Assembly (NCBI GenBank): GCA_024663395.1
Contig: JANFAH010000118.1
Span: 1 to 64,000, forward strand
Reading direction: 5' to 3'
Length of the DNA: 64,000 nucleotides
From: Pisolithus tinctorius
Taxonomy: Eukaryota; Basidiomycota; Agaricomycetes; Boletales; Pisolithaceae
In this document: positions 1 through 11,900 of the stretch, in pieces
Layout: every line of letters starts with the position of its first letter
Position numbering within the stretch: the stretch's first letter is position 1
Notes under the pieces: generated by a model
Databases searched by the model: none
What the model was told of the DNA's origin: nothing
What the model saw: only the letters and a program-made list of their open reading frames with translations
Program-made: the position numbers and the translations under genes

Positions 1-570
1 TTATGCGTTGATCTGCCGGATCGTACCATCACCGGGCCCTTTCATTTGATTCGACACCATCCACTGTATGATGACAGTCCTGTAGTTACCTCTTCGTCTG
101 CCCGATAATACTCTCGACTATCCGTCCGTTCGATTCCGCATTATCTACGTCATGGCGACGGGCCCGTCTATATCATGTGTCCATAATCCATAATATGTCT
201 GACGGGCCGTCCATCTGATGCAGCATCATCAGCGATATCATGCACAGGCCCGTCCATTTGATGTACCACCGTCTGCAATATGCTGAACGGGCCAGTATAT
301 ATGTTGTGATCGGGCCGATCAAACCATCGACGGGCCCATCTATTTGTTCCCGTGTCGTTTGCGACGGGCCCGTCAATTTGTTGCGACGCTGCATCCTCCA
401 AATGTCAGAAGGGCCTGCACATAGTTGTGACAGCTCTGTCATGGGCCCGCTCTTATGTTGCCGTCACTCCGGGTCCTCAGGCCTGTTTATGTGTCACGGC
501 TTAATTAATTTGACGGGCCCGCGCCGGGCTTTATATGAGTAATGTTAATTTGGCACGCGGGCTACCCATA
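1..570. repeat. Degenerate minisatellite built on a GC palindrome
   Basis: About a dozen variants of the palindromic core GACGGGCCCGTC recur, usually followed by a short AT-rich spacer such as NATTTGTTG. They lie near 31, 158, 199, 246, 284, 311, 329, 361, 411, 440, 508 and 553, about 20 to 120 bp apart. No protein-like reading frame fits. The array is clipped by the window start, so its full size is unknown. Period and consensus were judged by eye. Confidence 0.6.
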
Positions 571-639
571 TGTTGTGACTAAGCGCGACTACATTATGTG
601 CGGCTGCACAGCAGCATGTCCCTGTTCAGTCACTTTCTG

Positions 640-805
640 GTCTTACCGTTGTCAATGTCCTGTGACTTTCCTTTCGAGTGGACACCTGCTGCTGATATGC
701 CACTGGTGTGCCCTTCACCTGTTTTACACCCATTGCCGGTCCTCCCACCACCCGCCCTGTCCTTCCTTTCCTCCCTCAAAAGCATCATCTTTACCCCATC
801 CATAC
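640..805 (-). pseudogene. 3' part of a host gene split by element A
   Basis: Removing the insertion 810-18440 and one copy of its TCGG duplication joins this minus-strand frame to the frame at 18441-18540 without a shift. The join lies between a segment containing TPAVQSMRHLL and one containing PSMDGVKMMLLREER. The frame then runs to a GTAAGA donor-like site near 645. I do not recognise the protein; the two short helix-like motifs on either side of the junction resemble each other. This is a broken host gene fragment. Confidence 0.5.
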
Positions 806-809
806 TCGG

Positions 810-1815
810 TGTGGGACATGACTTCTGGGAAGCATGCGACTAGAGGAAGGGTGAAGGGAGAATTCCCTAGGATCGTCCCAAGGGGTACTGTGTGGAAGGA
901 GAGGTTGAGAATGGGCTTAGAAGCAGTGGGAAAATTCAAGCGAGAGTTGCAGAATTTAATTCCGGGCAGATGTAGACGCGTGAGGAACAGCAAGACAGGT
1001 ATATGAAATTCCGAGGGGTCACTACGCATCAAGAGGAGCGAATTCGAAGCAAAAGGGACACGGGATTAGGTGTGCGGGCTGGAGGACACAGGAGACATGA
1101 AGACCTCTGGGGACACTGAAGACGCAGCAGACTCTATATATGCACTTTAGACTCTTGAAACTCTCGAACTCGCAGAACACACACAGATAGTGACTCAAAA
1201 GGTGGGTGCCATATTTCCGACGCTATGGCGGAATTATATAGTACAGGGAAAGTAGGTACGAGTCGGAGTAAGGTGGGGCGGAAAACTAAAAGACCAGAAA
1301 ATAAAGGGAAGGACGTCAGACGTCAGCGAAATACAGATGCACGTGAAATAGTCTGGTGGGTAGTAGACAGGAGTAAGAAATGGGACAACAGTAAGGGGTA
1401 TCTTCCAACAGAACGAGAGTATGTGTACAAGTGGGAGGTGGAGCTGAGTGGCACAGGAGGGCAGAGCGTAGCGTACTGGCATGAAGTCCAGCTTGCGGAA
1501 TTTAGGGCGACAGGGGAAACCGGGGTTTTTTAGAGGTAAGTGGCACGGATGACTGGTGACGTGGGTGAGTGATGGCACGGCTACTGAATTCCGGATGACT
1601 CCTGCGCGAATGCGGCATTTCCGGATCAGCGTTTTGATGACTGAGCGACACGCTGAAGGTCAGTAGAGACTCCGAAGGGGACAGGGGTTGGGAGGAAACA
1701 CGAGGACACGAGCGGGAAAAAATTCCGAAAAATTCCGAAACGGTTTGTCGTAGAGGCCTGCGGAATTTAGTGACAGATTCCTGTTCCAGCCTCAGGGAGT
1801 ATACGGCTCCCTACA
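810..1815 (-). repeat. Element A 3' LTR
   Basis: On the minus strand it starts with TGTAGGGAG and ends with CCCACA. Just inside the start is a perfect 6-bp inverted repeat (AGGGAG, 7-nt loop, CTCCCT). Many CGGAATT-type words occur within it. It matches 17434-18440 with transition differences. An AGGAGG purine stretch abuts it on the internal side (1816-1825) and is a plausible polypurine tract. Confidence 0.9.
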
Positions 1816-2082
1816 CCTCCTGGGGACTTCGAATGCTGACCATCCTTGGTCAGACTGAACCGAGACACGACAGAGACGAGCACAGAGGAATTTCGGCAGA
1901 CGTTACGTAACAATGATGGCGCGTGGTCGGAATTCCACCTCGTGCAGAGGGAAATTCCACATTGTACGAGATGGCCCTGCGGAATTTAAACTCGCCCAGA
2001 AGGTGGCCCACCACTTGTCAAACTCCCCCAACAACACCCTCGCCCACTTATCTTGCTCCCAACAACTCATCCACCCATCGAC

Positions 2083-3659
2083 ATGCAAGCTTACTCGATC
2101 CATGATGCACGACCAGTGTTTAGCATGAGGGACCAGGCCATTATCTCGCTGTCAGCAGCTCTGAGGCACGTTAGGGTGTTGATCGACACGGCGCCGCAAC
2201 CCGAAGAGAGCCTAGAGGCGATATACGAGTGGGTGGTGGACTGGGACCAGACCTGGGTGAGTGCACTAGATACTCATACACGCCACATGCTAACAGATCT
2301 CCAGGCCGGCATTTACTTGTGGTGGAAGTACATCGACAAGAACGAGATCTCCATCCTGAAGGTGCATGACGCCAACCTACGCGACATGACCGAAGAATCC
2401 ACGATGGAGCAGAACGAGGTGATCCCGGCAGTCATAGCCATAGCAGATCTTTGTCAGCCAGAAGGGCAGCGAAGATTCCACATTGACGACGTCTTCGAGG
2501 ACTACCAGGAGCGGGTCGAGGAGAGAGCGTGCTTAGAGGCTGAGAGGTTGGCCAAGGCACCATCCATGTGCACCCGCAGCCAAGCAGCAAGAGGTGAGGG
2601 CCAAGACCACGCACCAGAAGATACCGAAGGAAACCCGTCAAGAGGAGCTGAACGTTCGACAGGGGGGGGCTCTGGAAGCGTGAGCAAAGGAAAAGGGAAA
2701 CAGAAGGTGTGTTCCACGTCCTTGACAACCCTGAGCGTGAGTGCTGACTTCAACGAAAATTCCGCAGGCCACCAGCGAGGAGGACGAGCTGGCTGATGAC
2801 GTCGACGATGACGAGGGCGATGGCGAAGGTGAAGGCGAACCAGGTCCTTCTGCAAAGAGACCTCGCATGGCTGGAGACAACGAGCCCTGCGAGATGTGTG
2901 CGCAGGCGAACCTCAGGTGCGTCGGGGAGCCAGAGTCATCCTGTAAATGGTGCCAGAAGGCGAAGCGCAAGTGCTCTCGCTCTCGTGGAGTAGGGAGAAA
3001 GGTGAGTACCGAACAGGTGAATTTCTGCAGGGAGCGAGCCGACACCACCTTCAGCAAAAGAACTCCGGTACTGTTGGGGAAGCAGGCCCGTCCCACAAAT
3101 GGGTCAGATCGATTACGACTTCGAAGGCGGCCCCAGCAGAACCTGCAACCGGGCCTGCTAAGAAGCTTACACTGAAAATCCTGGCTTGCAAATGGCAGCC
3201 TGATCCGACCCCCACACGCTCCCCTACGCCACAACCGACCCCTTCCCCCCACGATCCCTCGCCCTCACCTCATCTCTTTCTCCACAGGGCTACTCCAATG
3301 CCCAGACCTTCGACCCTAACCAGCCCCTGTTGACGAACCGCAAACAGAGTTCGAGCCATTTTTCGCAATTGTGACTGGCTTGTTAAACGAACCAGGAGGC
3401 GTCGAAGAGTCAGTCCAGAGCAACACTCCTTCTGGCACTGAAATTCCGGAGGTTGAAAACCCATGCGAGCAGTCAACAGCAAGCTTCGTCGAATGTTTTG
3501 CGAGTGCTCGAGGCGAGAGCCGAGGATGAGGAATTCGAGCTGGAGCAGATCTACTGGCTGCTGGAGATGTTGGCGAGGCGGGTAACGCATCGGATCGAGA
3601 CTGTGCGGGCTAGATGGGAGGAGCTGCGAAGGTTGAAGGACGATCTCCGGGACCTGTAA
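2083..3659 (+). CDS. Antisense accessory gene of element A, Zn2Cys6-like protein
   Basis: This gene lies between the integrase end and the 3' LTR of A, on the opposite strand to gag-pol. Exon 1 (2083-2706) encodes an acidic, mostly helical ~208-residue segment of no recognised family. The intron 2707-2767 (GTGTGT...GCAG) preserves the frame. Exon 2 (2768-3001) has a Glu/Asp-rich stretch and then a six-cysteine cluster with spacing CX2CX6CX7CX2CX6C, the pattern of fungal Zn(II)2Cys6 DNA-binding domains, followed by Lys/Arg-rich sequence. A likely intron (3002-3054) leads to a Pro-rich exon. The last segment (3453-3659) reads as a Leu/Arg/Glu-rich coiled coil, but its junction to the earlier exons is unclear. 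The start is the first ATG of the long frame. Which host proteins resemble it is unknown. Confidence 0.6.
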
Positions 3660-3784
3660 ATAGCGTACTAGAGCCTGTGGAATATTTGTACTCATATGTC
3701 CTGAATGTAAAAGAGTCTTTTGTGCATTGGTATTAGTGCTACAGTAAGGAAATGTAAGACTTCTGAAGGAAAAGTAGTGCGGAA

Positions 3785-3806
3785 TTTTTTTTTTTTTTTT
3801 TTTTTT
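3785..3806 (+). repeat. T22 homopolymer
   Basis: Twenty-two consecutive T residues lie between the 3' ends of two converging genes, the antisense accessory gene (ends 3659) and pol (ends 3917). Confidence 0.95.
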
Positions 3807-3916
3807 GCGACTGTCTCTTTCATGTGAGCAGTGTGGAATTTATATATGAGATGAAATGGGTATCGATAAAAGAAAGAAGAGAGAAAGAAAAGAAAAGAGG
3901 TAGAGAGAAGGACGGG

Positions 3917-5734
3917 CTACTCATCTGACTCGTCCAATGGGACGCCAGCGAGCGTAGGGTCCAGGAATGCTTTGTCTTCAAGACGATCCAGGTCTTGTGG
4001 GGAAGCACCAGTCAGCTGGGTGACTTCGATACAAGCGTTATTCCTCAGGAAATAGGGATACAGATGAAAGGCAGCGAAACAGAATTTCGAGACTGCACCA
4101 TCTAATTCCGCAAGTATGTACGAGCCGCCTTTAGTGCATCTGATGACGATCATAGGCCCTAGGTAGCGCGGTTTGGTTTTCTGGTCGAGTTCTAGTTCGA
4201 TATGGGAGTTCTGAACGAGGACAAGCGACCCTGGTTCGAAGTTAAAGTCTTTGATGGACCGTGCAAAACGATCGACGAAATCCTTGGCTGAGGCAAAGTG
4301 GGATTTTAGGACCAGATCGTGGATGTGAGCGAGGTCCTCGGGGCATTTCTGGAGTTGGCGAGCACGGTGAGCAATGAGGTCTGTAGTCGAGTAAAATTCC
4401 GCCTCGAAAGGGGCTAAAAACGTCGCTTCGACCAGATCGAAAGGGAGTCTGGGTTCAACACTGTGAGCCATATAGAATGGAGAAAACCCGGTTGCCTTGT
4501 GAACCGTAACCCTCTCTGCCCAAAATACCGCAGGAGCCACTTCTGACCACCTCGACGCTTCCCCACCACAACTCTTTACCATCGCCTCTCTTACATCAAA
4601 ATGCCGCCGTTCGACGACTCCATTAGCCTGCAAGTTATAAGGGGAGATGCGTATGTGGCAAATTCCGAAGGTCTTGGAGAGCCAGTCGAGAGCGAGGACG
4701 TATGGTCCCCCATTATCTGTGACAATCTCCGCAACGGCACCCCAACGGCACAGAATCTGTTCGAAGATGAACTTTCCAATGGACTTGCCTGTCTCTGCAC
4801 AAAGCATAGCCCATTCGGGGTAACTGGTGAGTGAACAGCAGGCTTGGGTAACGTAGCAAAACCCGTTCGACTTCAGCATTAAGAATGTGTCCATATAAGC
4901 CTTGTAAAACAGGGGTTCGGGGATGGCGACAACTGGCGGTATATGAATGCGATCCAAACGACAGATCTGGCACTCGTGGCATGATTTAACATACCAATGG
5001 ACGTCCTGCTCTAGCATGGGCCACCAAAAGCGAGTCAGCAAATGCATATGGGTCGAGAAGATACCCTTGTGCCCTAGGTCGTTGTGGGCCTGGCGGAGAA
5101 TTCCAAGGCGTTTGTGTGAGGGTACCACTAGCTGATGCCATCCCTGGGGATCCTTCCTCCACAGTTCTCCCCCTTTTACGAAATACCGAGTTGCAAGGCG
5201 CACTAGGCTCTCCAATTCCACCTCCTCTAACCCTTCGGGCGTTTTCTTCGTCTCCAAAAACTCCTTCACCACTCTCATCCTCTCCTCTCTCTGTTTCGCT
5301 TTTTCTGACCTCGGAATTTCGGTCTTGAGGTTTTCCGGCATCGATTCTTCGGCGGTAAAGATACCTAGACTCTGTGACAGGGGGAGGGATGAGTCTGACA
5401 CGACGCTCGGAATTTCCAAGGGGTAAGGATGGGACTCAAAACGCGCTTCCCTATGATTCAAGAGCTCGACTGCAAAAGCCCCACACTCATCGATCCAATC
5501 CTCATAGTCCTCGTCTCCCTCCTCATCTTCTTCTGCTCTCAGTCTCCTCGAAAGTCTGTCTGGCACTGCATGCTTGTGTGCTGGAACATGTATGAGCTCA
5601 AAGTCGAATAGGAGAATTCCGGCGATCCAGCGATTTATGGTCACGTTAGGCTGTAGGTTGGGATTGTTAATCATCCCTTTGATGTACCGTGCATCCACCT
5701 CAACGACTAAATTCCGCACGCCAAAGATATGAAG
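3917..5734 (-). pseudogene. Element A pol, RNase H tail and integrase
   Basis: This frame continues pol after an in-frame TGA (near 5735) that separates ALHDV from LHIFGVRNLVVEVDA; an Arg is expected there, so CGA to TGA fits. It opens with the end of RNase H (VEVDARYIKGM, and DRLSRR). The integrase zinc-binding module follows (H...GHKG...H and CHECQIC). The catalytic core then has the Asp of YMDTFL, the Asp of VTDNGG and the Glu of NGVVERRH. The C-terminal part includes the YLGPMIVI segment typical of gypsy integrases. I see no chromodomain. The frame is open for 600 codons and ends at TGA in 3917-3919. The domain itself looks intact; only the TGA upstream breaks the polyprotein. Confidence 0.9.
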
Positions 5735-7536
5735 TCAGACATCGTGCAAGGCTCGGAAAAGCCCAAATAATTCTAGCTTAGCTTGGCTGTAGCAGCGTTC
5801 GCGATCGTTGAGAGTTATCGAGCCGAACCTAGCAGGGTAGCGTTTGCCGTCTTCCCCCTCCTGCATGAGGAGGTACCCAACAGCGATGTTAGAAGTGTCG
5901 ACAGCTAAAATGACTTTCTTTTCGGAATTATAGTCGATAGTTCGTAATGCAGGGGACGAGACGATTGCACGGCGGAGGTACTCCATCGCTTCCCTATGCT
6001 CGTCACAGAATTCGAAGGGGATGTCCTTCTTGGTCAGCTCGACGAGGGGACAGGCATGTTTGGTGAAGTCTTTGATGAAGATCCTGCAGTACAAACAGAG
6101 ACCTAAAAATCCGCATACTTCAGTGACATTTGTGCAGTACAGCCAATCTTTAATCTTTTGGACTTTAGATTCATCCAGAATTCTACCCTTGAACGACACC
6201 TTGTGCCCAACCACTATGATAGACGGCGCAGCAATGACGCATTTCTTTGCTGACATGGTGGCTCCTGCATGACGCAGACAGTGTAAGACTTGGTTGACAT
6301 TCTGCAGGTGCTCCCAGATGAAGCGTCTAATCCCAGAATTCTGTGGAATCGTTTCATAAGTCCCGTCAGGATTTTGGTAGCGAGACTTGGGGCCTTTAAT
6401 AGGACAGTCGTCGATAAACGGTATAGTAACTTCCGGAATTTTGTCCTTTAAAATCCAACAGACGTCTCCGTGGAAAATTTGGACAGCATTCGTGTAGCCC
6501 ATAGGAAGTTTGGTGAGTCGAAGGGTGCCGATAGGAGTTTGGAAGGTAGTGAGTCTCGGTAATCGTCGTGTATGGTGTGATGATCATATCTGACCATGAG
6601 ATCTAAAATTCCGTAGACTGAGTGGCAAGCGAAGGCTTCAGTGATCGAGTCGACGAAGGGGGGAACAGCTGAATCCTGGATAGAGACGGCGTTTAGAGGT
6701 TGTAAGTCATGTACAAGGCGCAGAGATTTTCCGTCCTTCTTGACCATGCAGAACCATTTTGAGTGGTAAGACGAAGTAGACAGTTCATAAACCCCTGCGG
6801 AAATCTTTTCTTTGATAATATTAACGACTTCACGGAAAATAGCAGGGGGAATGGGAATATTCCACTCGACCCATGGCTTGTGGGCTAGCGTAGGTATCTT
6901 CAGGGGCAGGAACATGTCCTCTCGGAAGGTCCCTCTTTCTGAAGCGTCCCAGGCAAAGGTGTCTTCATGCTCCCTGACCAACCACTGTACTAGGTCTAAT
7001 TCTGTAGGCCAAAGGAACCTTGCTGGGTCCAGATTGAGCTTGTCAGCTCTTTCCTGAGTAAACCTGGAACCTGGCACGAACAGAGGGGGATGAGTAGGTA
7101 AAACAGGCAGATCTGCGAGTGGGTCTTCGGCCTCCCGACGCTCTACCTGGAATTCTGCTGGCATCGACGTCGGTACCAGCCTCACCTTCCTTGCTACAGG
7201 TTTGTACTTTAAGACATGATAAACAGGATCGAACTGATAAGTAGAGCATAAGGCAGAAATTGTCAGTGGAGAAATGGTAGTAGCGGTCGAGAACAGGAAA
7301 GGATCAGTCGGAGAAACGGAACTGGTGTCAAAGGGATCGACAGGAGGCGTATTGTTGCCTCGAAAGTCGTAGATAAACGCTGCAGCGGAATTTACAGCAG
7401 TGTCTGTGGGTAAAAACGTGGAAGACTTCAAAGGGTATAAAGATGGATCAGAAACATAAAGTGAACACACAGAGAAAGCGCAGTCCTGGTCTCCTCGCAG
7501 ATCGTATGAGTCCTCGACTGATACTAAAAACCCTGC
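5735..7536 (-). pseudogene. Element A pol, reverse transcriptase and RNase H
   Basis: This is the RT part of the polyprotein, read from the edge of the nested B1 element. The frame enters from B1's boundary (RAGFLVSVEDS) and contains the RT fingers and palm (for example WNIPIPPAIF, SKWFCMVKKDG, LRLVHDLQPLN). The catalytic metal site is PFIDDCPIKGP, the F-x-DD form. Further on are the connection region and RNase H with its VILAVDTS motif. One base is missing near 6556: the frame shifts between HTIHDDYRD and the expected TTFQTPIGTLRL. This defect and the TGA at the 3' end make the copy non-functional. Confidence 0.9.
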
Positions 7537-7540
7537 TCGG

Positions 7541-8004
7541 TGTAGGAATAGGTAAAATGAATGTACCTATAATGGTAATAGTCAGTAATGGGCGAGTTTA
7601 GTGCTCGACCCAAAAGGGAGGTTCTCTCTGGAGAAAGAAGTGTAGTAAAAAAGTAAAAAATGCGAACTAGAAAAAAAGATACTTAGCTGTGCCTGTCTAA
7701 TACTCTTGCCAGTCCTCCTGGCACTTTGGGTACTCCCCAAAGTAATAAATCTAACCTCAAAAACTCGCCGAATTGTGAGACTAAATCACCCTGCTACTGA
7801 GGGCCTGTGACATGTACTGGTTCTTTTTTGGTAAACTGAACTCGCGTGAACACAGCACACGCGCTTAGTCAGCGACGCGGCTGCTCGTCACCAAGTCCAG
7901 GGGTACAAACACAAAAACAAAGGCAAGAAATAAAACAAGTCCTTCCACCCCTAAACTCCTGACCAAGACGGATTCTCCTAGGGAACTCGAACTCGTTCCC
8001 TACA
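7541..8004 (-). repeat. Element B1 3' LTR
   Basis: On the minus strand it begins TGTAGGGAAC and carries a perfect 8-bp inverted repeat (TAGGGAAC, 8-nt loop, GTTCCCTA) next to the terminus. No difference from 14252-14715 was noticed. Confidence 0.93.
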
Positions 8005-8600
8005 TCCGAGGGGTGGTTTAGAATTCGACCGTCCTCGGTCGCTCTCCTCCTTGCACGAACATCCTCATCCTCACACCTGCTTCCCTCGACCTCACCACAT
8101 ATCCTCATGCCCTTCAAACACAACTCTTCGCCTCTAACCTCCTCACTACTCGAACATGACCCCCTTCCTTCCCAAAACACGCTCCTGATCTCGCTGAACA
8201 ACCCTCTTCATCCTCAAAACCTTTCGCCCTCGAACACAACCCTTTCCGCCTACAGAGCACCACCTGGCCTCTCGAACACACACCCTGCCTCTCGAACACT
8301 CCCCTCAAGGCCCAAACCTTGAACCAAAAGACGACGGAGATAATCTCCAGGCAAGCGAACAAGTGAGTAATAAACCGAGTGCAGAGCGAGTCAATGACAG
8401 CTCTTCGAGGCACGGTCTCTGTGCGAATGGCAACGTGGCGCGACGCAGCGCCGCAGCTGGTACAGTGGACGCTGGCCCTCTACGAGGCAGCTCAAAGACG
8501 TATATATGTACCTAAAACAAACCTCGATCAGTCGTGTATTTACTATCCTTATACGCATATGTGCTCTCGACTACTGCTTGTCCTTAAGACGATTTAGCAC
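8005..8600. other. B1 3' non-coding region with CTCGAACAC-like repeats
   Basis: Between the 3' LTR and the end of the long B1 frame, short units of the type CTCGAACAC followed by C-rich sequence recur irregularly (8020-8310). I see no convincing protein. The same stretch is present in B2 (46863-47460), so it belongs to the element. Confidence 0.5.
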
Positions 8601-8902
8601 TGAGAAAAACAATGGAACTCGAAACTGTAAGTCGGGGTGAGTAGAACCACCCAAAGACTACTGCGACTCGGTTGAACGACTTCGCTCGAAGCAAAACTCA
8701 AACGAAAGAAAAACCATATATATACGCTCACCGGGACCTTCGCTCTGTCCACCCGTCCCATTCCTATTTCACAGTCTCGACTCGCTGTGCACACGCGCCC
8801 TTGATTTTTCATACTTCGTCCGGTACTTCGTCTGGTCTCCATCTGGTGGCCAAAGCTCTCGCACTAAGTGTCGCCGAGCGACCTCGAGTCGCCCATCTTC
8901 GT

Positions 8903-11900
8903 CTACACTTGTTCACTGCTAGAAACAAAATATCTCGAAGTAGCACATGTTTGAACTATAATAAAAGCTGTCACCTTAAGTCTGTAGATCCTCAAGCTCT
9001 CTTCGATGATAGGTCTTCGGCCCCGACGGGTGAAGGTGCTAACTTTGTTCGACCTTGGTCGTCGGCCTTCAACCTCACAGTCGGGCGGACGAAGTCTTGA
9101 TGCTAAGTACTGATGAACAGCTTCGAGCCGTCCATCCCCATCGATCGCCTTTTCCTTCGCACCAGGGTACCTGTACCTCGCAGTAGATAATGTTCGAATC
9201 AAAACCGAAAAGGGCACCTTGGCTTCAAATTTCCCCTTCCTGAGTTTCGTCAATAGCTCTTCGCACTCTACCCATGAACTCGCGCCATCTTCTTTTCCTT
9301 CGGATATCAGCGACTGCGCTTCGACTCGGTCGAGTACCTTAGACCTGTAGATTCGTGAGTAGATCGTCATAAAACAAGAGACAAAAATGAGCGCTCGGGG
9401 TCTAGTTTGGGTTCGCTCGACATGGTAGAGGAGTAAGAGGGAGGAGGAACGAGCTCGTTCCCAGCAAGTAGGATCGTGCGCGCGATGTTCCCGTCGTAGG
9501 TACAATCGAACAGACTTCCGCTGCCACCTATCTGGCTGTCCTCTGGACCCGAACACCCCTTGGGCATCACTATATGCGTCGAACGGCTTCTCCAGGTAGG
9601 GCACTCGTTCGTCGACATTCACGACATCAGTGCTGTCAAATACGACGCCTGCGGAACTCATGTAGACGAGCCTACGGACACCAGCTGCGATGGCTGCTTC
9701 GATGATGGCTCGGGTGCCTTCGGCGTAACCCCTGAAGTAGACGGAGGGGTCTTCCGCACCTCGCCGTAGCAAGGCATTCTGTACAATATATGTAACGCCC
9801 GATCTCTCCAATATATCCAACACGTCCCGTTCGTCTGTGGTGTCCCCCGAATAAAACGGGACATCATGATGTCTCTGCACAATATCCAACATGGGGATGG
9901 TGTCTCCCCTCGCTAACTGCTCGACAGCATGTCGACCTAAAATTTCGCTTCGATCGATGGTAAGGTAGGCATCTTCTTCTTGAAGGGACGCGGTCGCAGG
10001 TCGTCCCGATCCAGACCTTTGTACTGTAGGCGCATCGACACTCAAGGGTTCGTTGATGCTCTGTAAAAATTCGCAATCCCTAAAATGCGGTAGCCGTAAG
10101 TAAAACAGCTTAAAGAGAAGGCTAAGACTTGGGCCTTCGAGCCCACTCGGCATGGCTTCGATGCTCCTCGCATCTCGCGCGTCTTGCTGCGACTTTGAAA
10201 TTCGCTGTTGTGCTGTATATAGATGCGTTCCTTCTTCGACGTTGTCGTCTACTCTAATACGATGTAACTGTAAGTAGAAATTCGCAAAACGAAAACAGAA
10301 GCTAGAGCTGTTGCACTCATTATCCGTCCTCGATGATTCGTCGATACTCTGTGAAAACTTGTATTTCCTGAAACAACGTAGCCGTAAGTTAAACGTTTCA
10401 AAGAAAAATTTAAAATTCAGGCCATCAGGCCCACTCGATGTGACTTCGACGCTTCTCGCATGTCTTGCTTCTTGTCGCGACTTCAAACCTCGCCATCGCA
10501 TCGCCATTTGTAGCAACTCTCGTACACCGGTCCATGTAGTCGCCTTGAACTTGTTTCTTGTGGCCTTCCGCAGCCATCGTAGTACTTGTTGCGCTGTATG
10601 TCGATGTGTCCTTTCTTCCGAATCGTCGTCTACTCTAGAATAATGTACCTGTAAGCAAGAAGTCATGCAACAAAGATAAAAACTAGGGCCATTGCGCTTC
10701 AAGTGCGTGAACGCATTTCCACAATTGGATGGGTCCATCGACTTCGCGTGTTTCCTGAGCGCTGTGAGTGATGGCAATACATGGCAACTACATCGCGGCT
10801 CGAGCCTGAGCAAGGCTCGCCCAAGAATAGCGACGGTAGCCTTGATGTGAACTTGTTGCGTATATCCATTGTCCCTTGAGCCGTTAGGCCCAGTATTCAT
10901 GCTCGTCAGATGTTGTATCTTCAACGACTGCCGTCGCAGATCGACCTGTAGTCCTCGCACTCGTTTCGTGGTACGTCCGAGTGTCTTTCGTTCATAGTCC
11001 TTCGTAGATTCTTGAATAGCGATTGCTGGGATGTAGGTCGCTCTTCGTCGTATATAACCACTTCCCCTAGGACAGCATAGATGTAAGTGAGACGTTCCGC
11101 AATCAAAACGAACCTCTGAGCCATCGGGCTCAGTATCCGCGCTCGTCAGACCTCGTATCCTCGGCGATCGCTGTTGAAGACTGAACTGTAGTCCTTGCGA
11201 TCGTCTTGCTGTACTTCCTCGTGTCCCTTGTTTGTAGACCATTGTAGATTCTTGAATGGCGATCGCTGTTCGTCGTAGATAGTCGGCTTCCCTAGAACAA
11301 TGAAGATGTAAGTAAAGTATCCTAGAACCAAAACAGAACTCCGAGCGTTCAAGCCCGGTGGTCTCCATCGCGCTTCGTTTACTTCGGACGGCTGTTCTTG
11401 CCTCGCGCAGCCTTCGGTCTGTGTCAAACGTCGTCGTTGCTGTCGCTCCAGTCGCTGCCGCTGTTCCTGTCGTACTCCCGCGCAATCTTCGGTCGTAGTT
11501 CGTCATAGAGTCTTGCATCAGGATCGCTTGGTCGTCGGTCGCTCTTTGTCGCATACTCTTGTATTCCCTAGAATAGCGTAGATGTAAGTAACGCGTTCCA
11601 GAATCCAAACAAACCCTTGGGCCTCCGAGCCCAACATCTGCGCTCCTCGCGCTTCGCCTCCATCGAACGGATGTTCTAGCCTTGCACGGCCATCGATCTG
11701 TGCCGAGCGTCGTCCTTGTTCTTTGTACCACGGTCGCCGTTCGCCGTAGATAGCTACCTTCTCTAGAATAGCATAGATGTAAGTAAAGCGTCTTGAAATC
11801 AAAACGAACCTCTGAGCCATCGGACTCAGTACTCGCGCTCATCGCGCCCTGTTTCCGTCGAATGGCACAGTCGATGTCGACTGGCCATTGACCTGCGCTA

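Noticed and set aside
240..1006. Open frames over the minisatellite and the adjacent region as genes
   Set aside because: They run through repeats, overlap the LTR of A and show no protein features.
3917..4300. Chromodomain at the C-terminus of A integrase
   Set aside because: The tail after YLGPMIVI lacks the aromatic cage pattern and is short.
8903..11842. The 979-codon B1 frame as a separate host gene
   Set aside because: It lies within the LTRs, is in frame with Gag and is repeated in B2.
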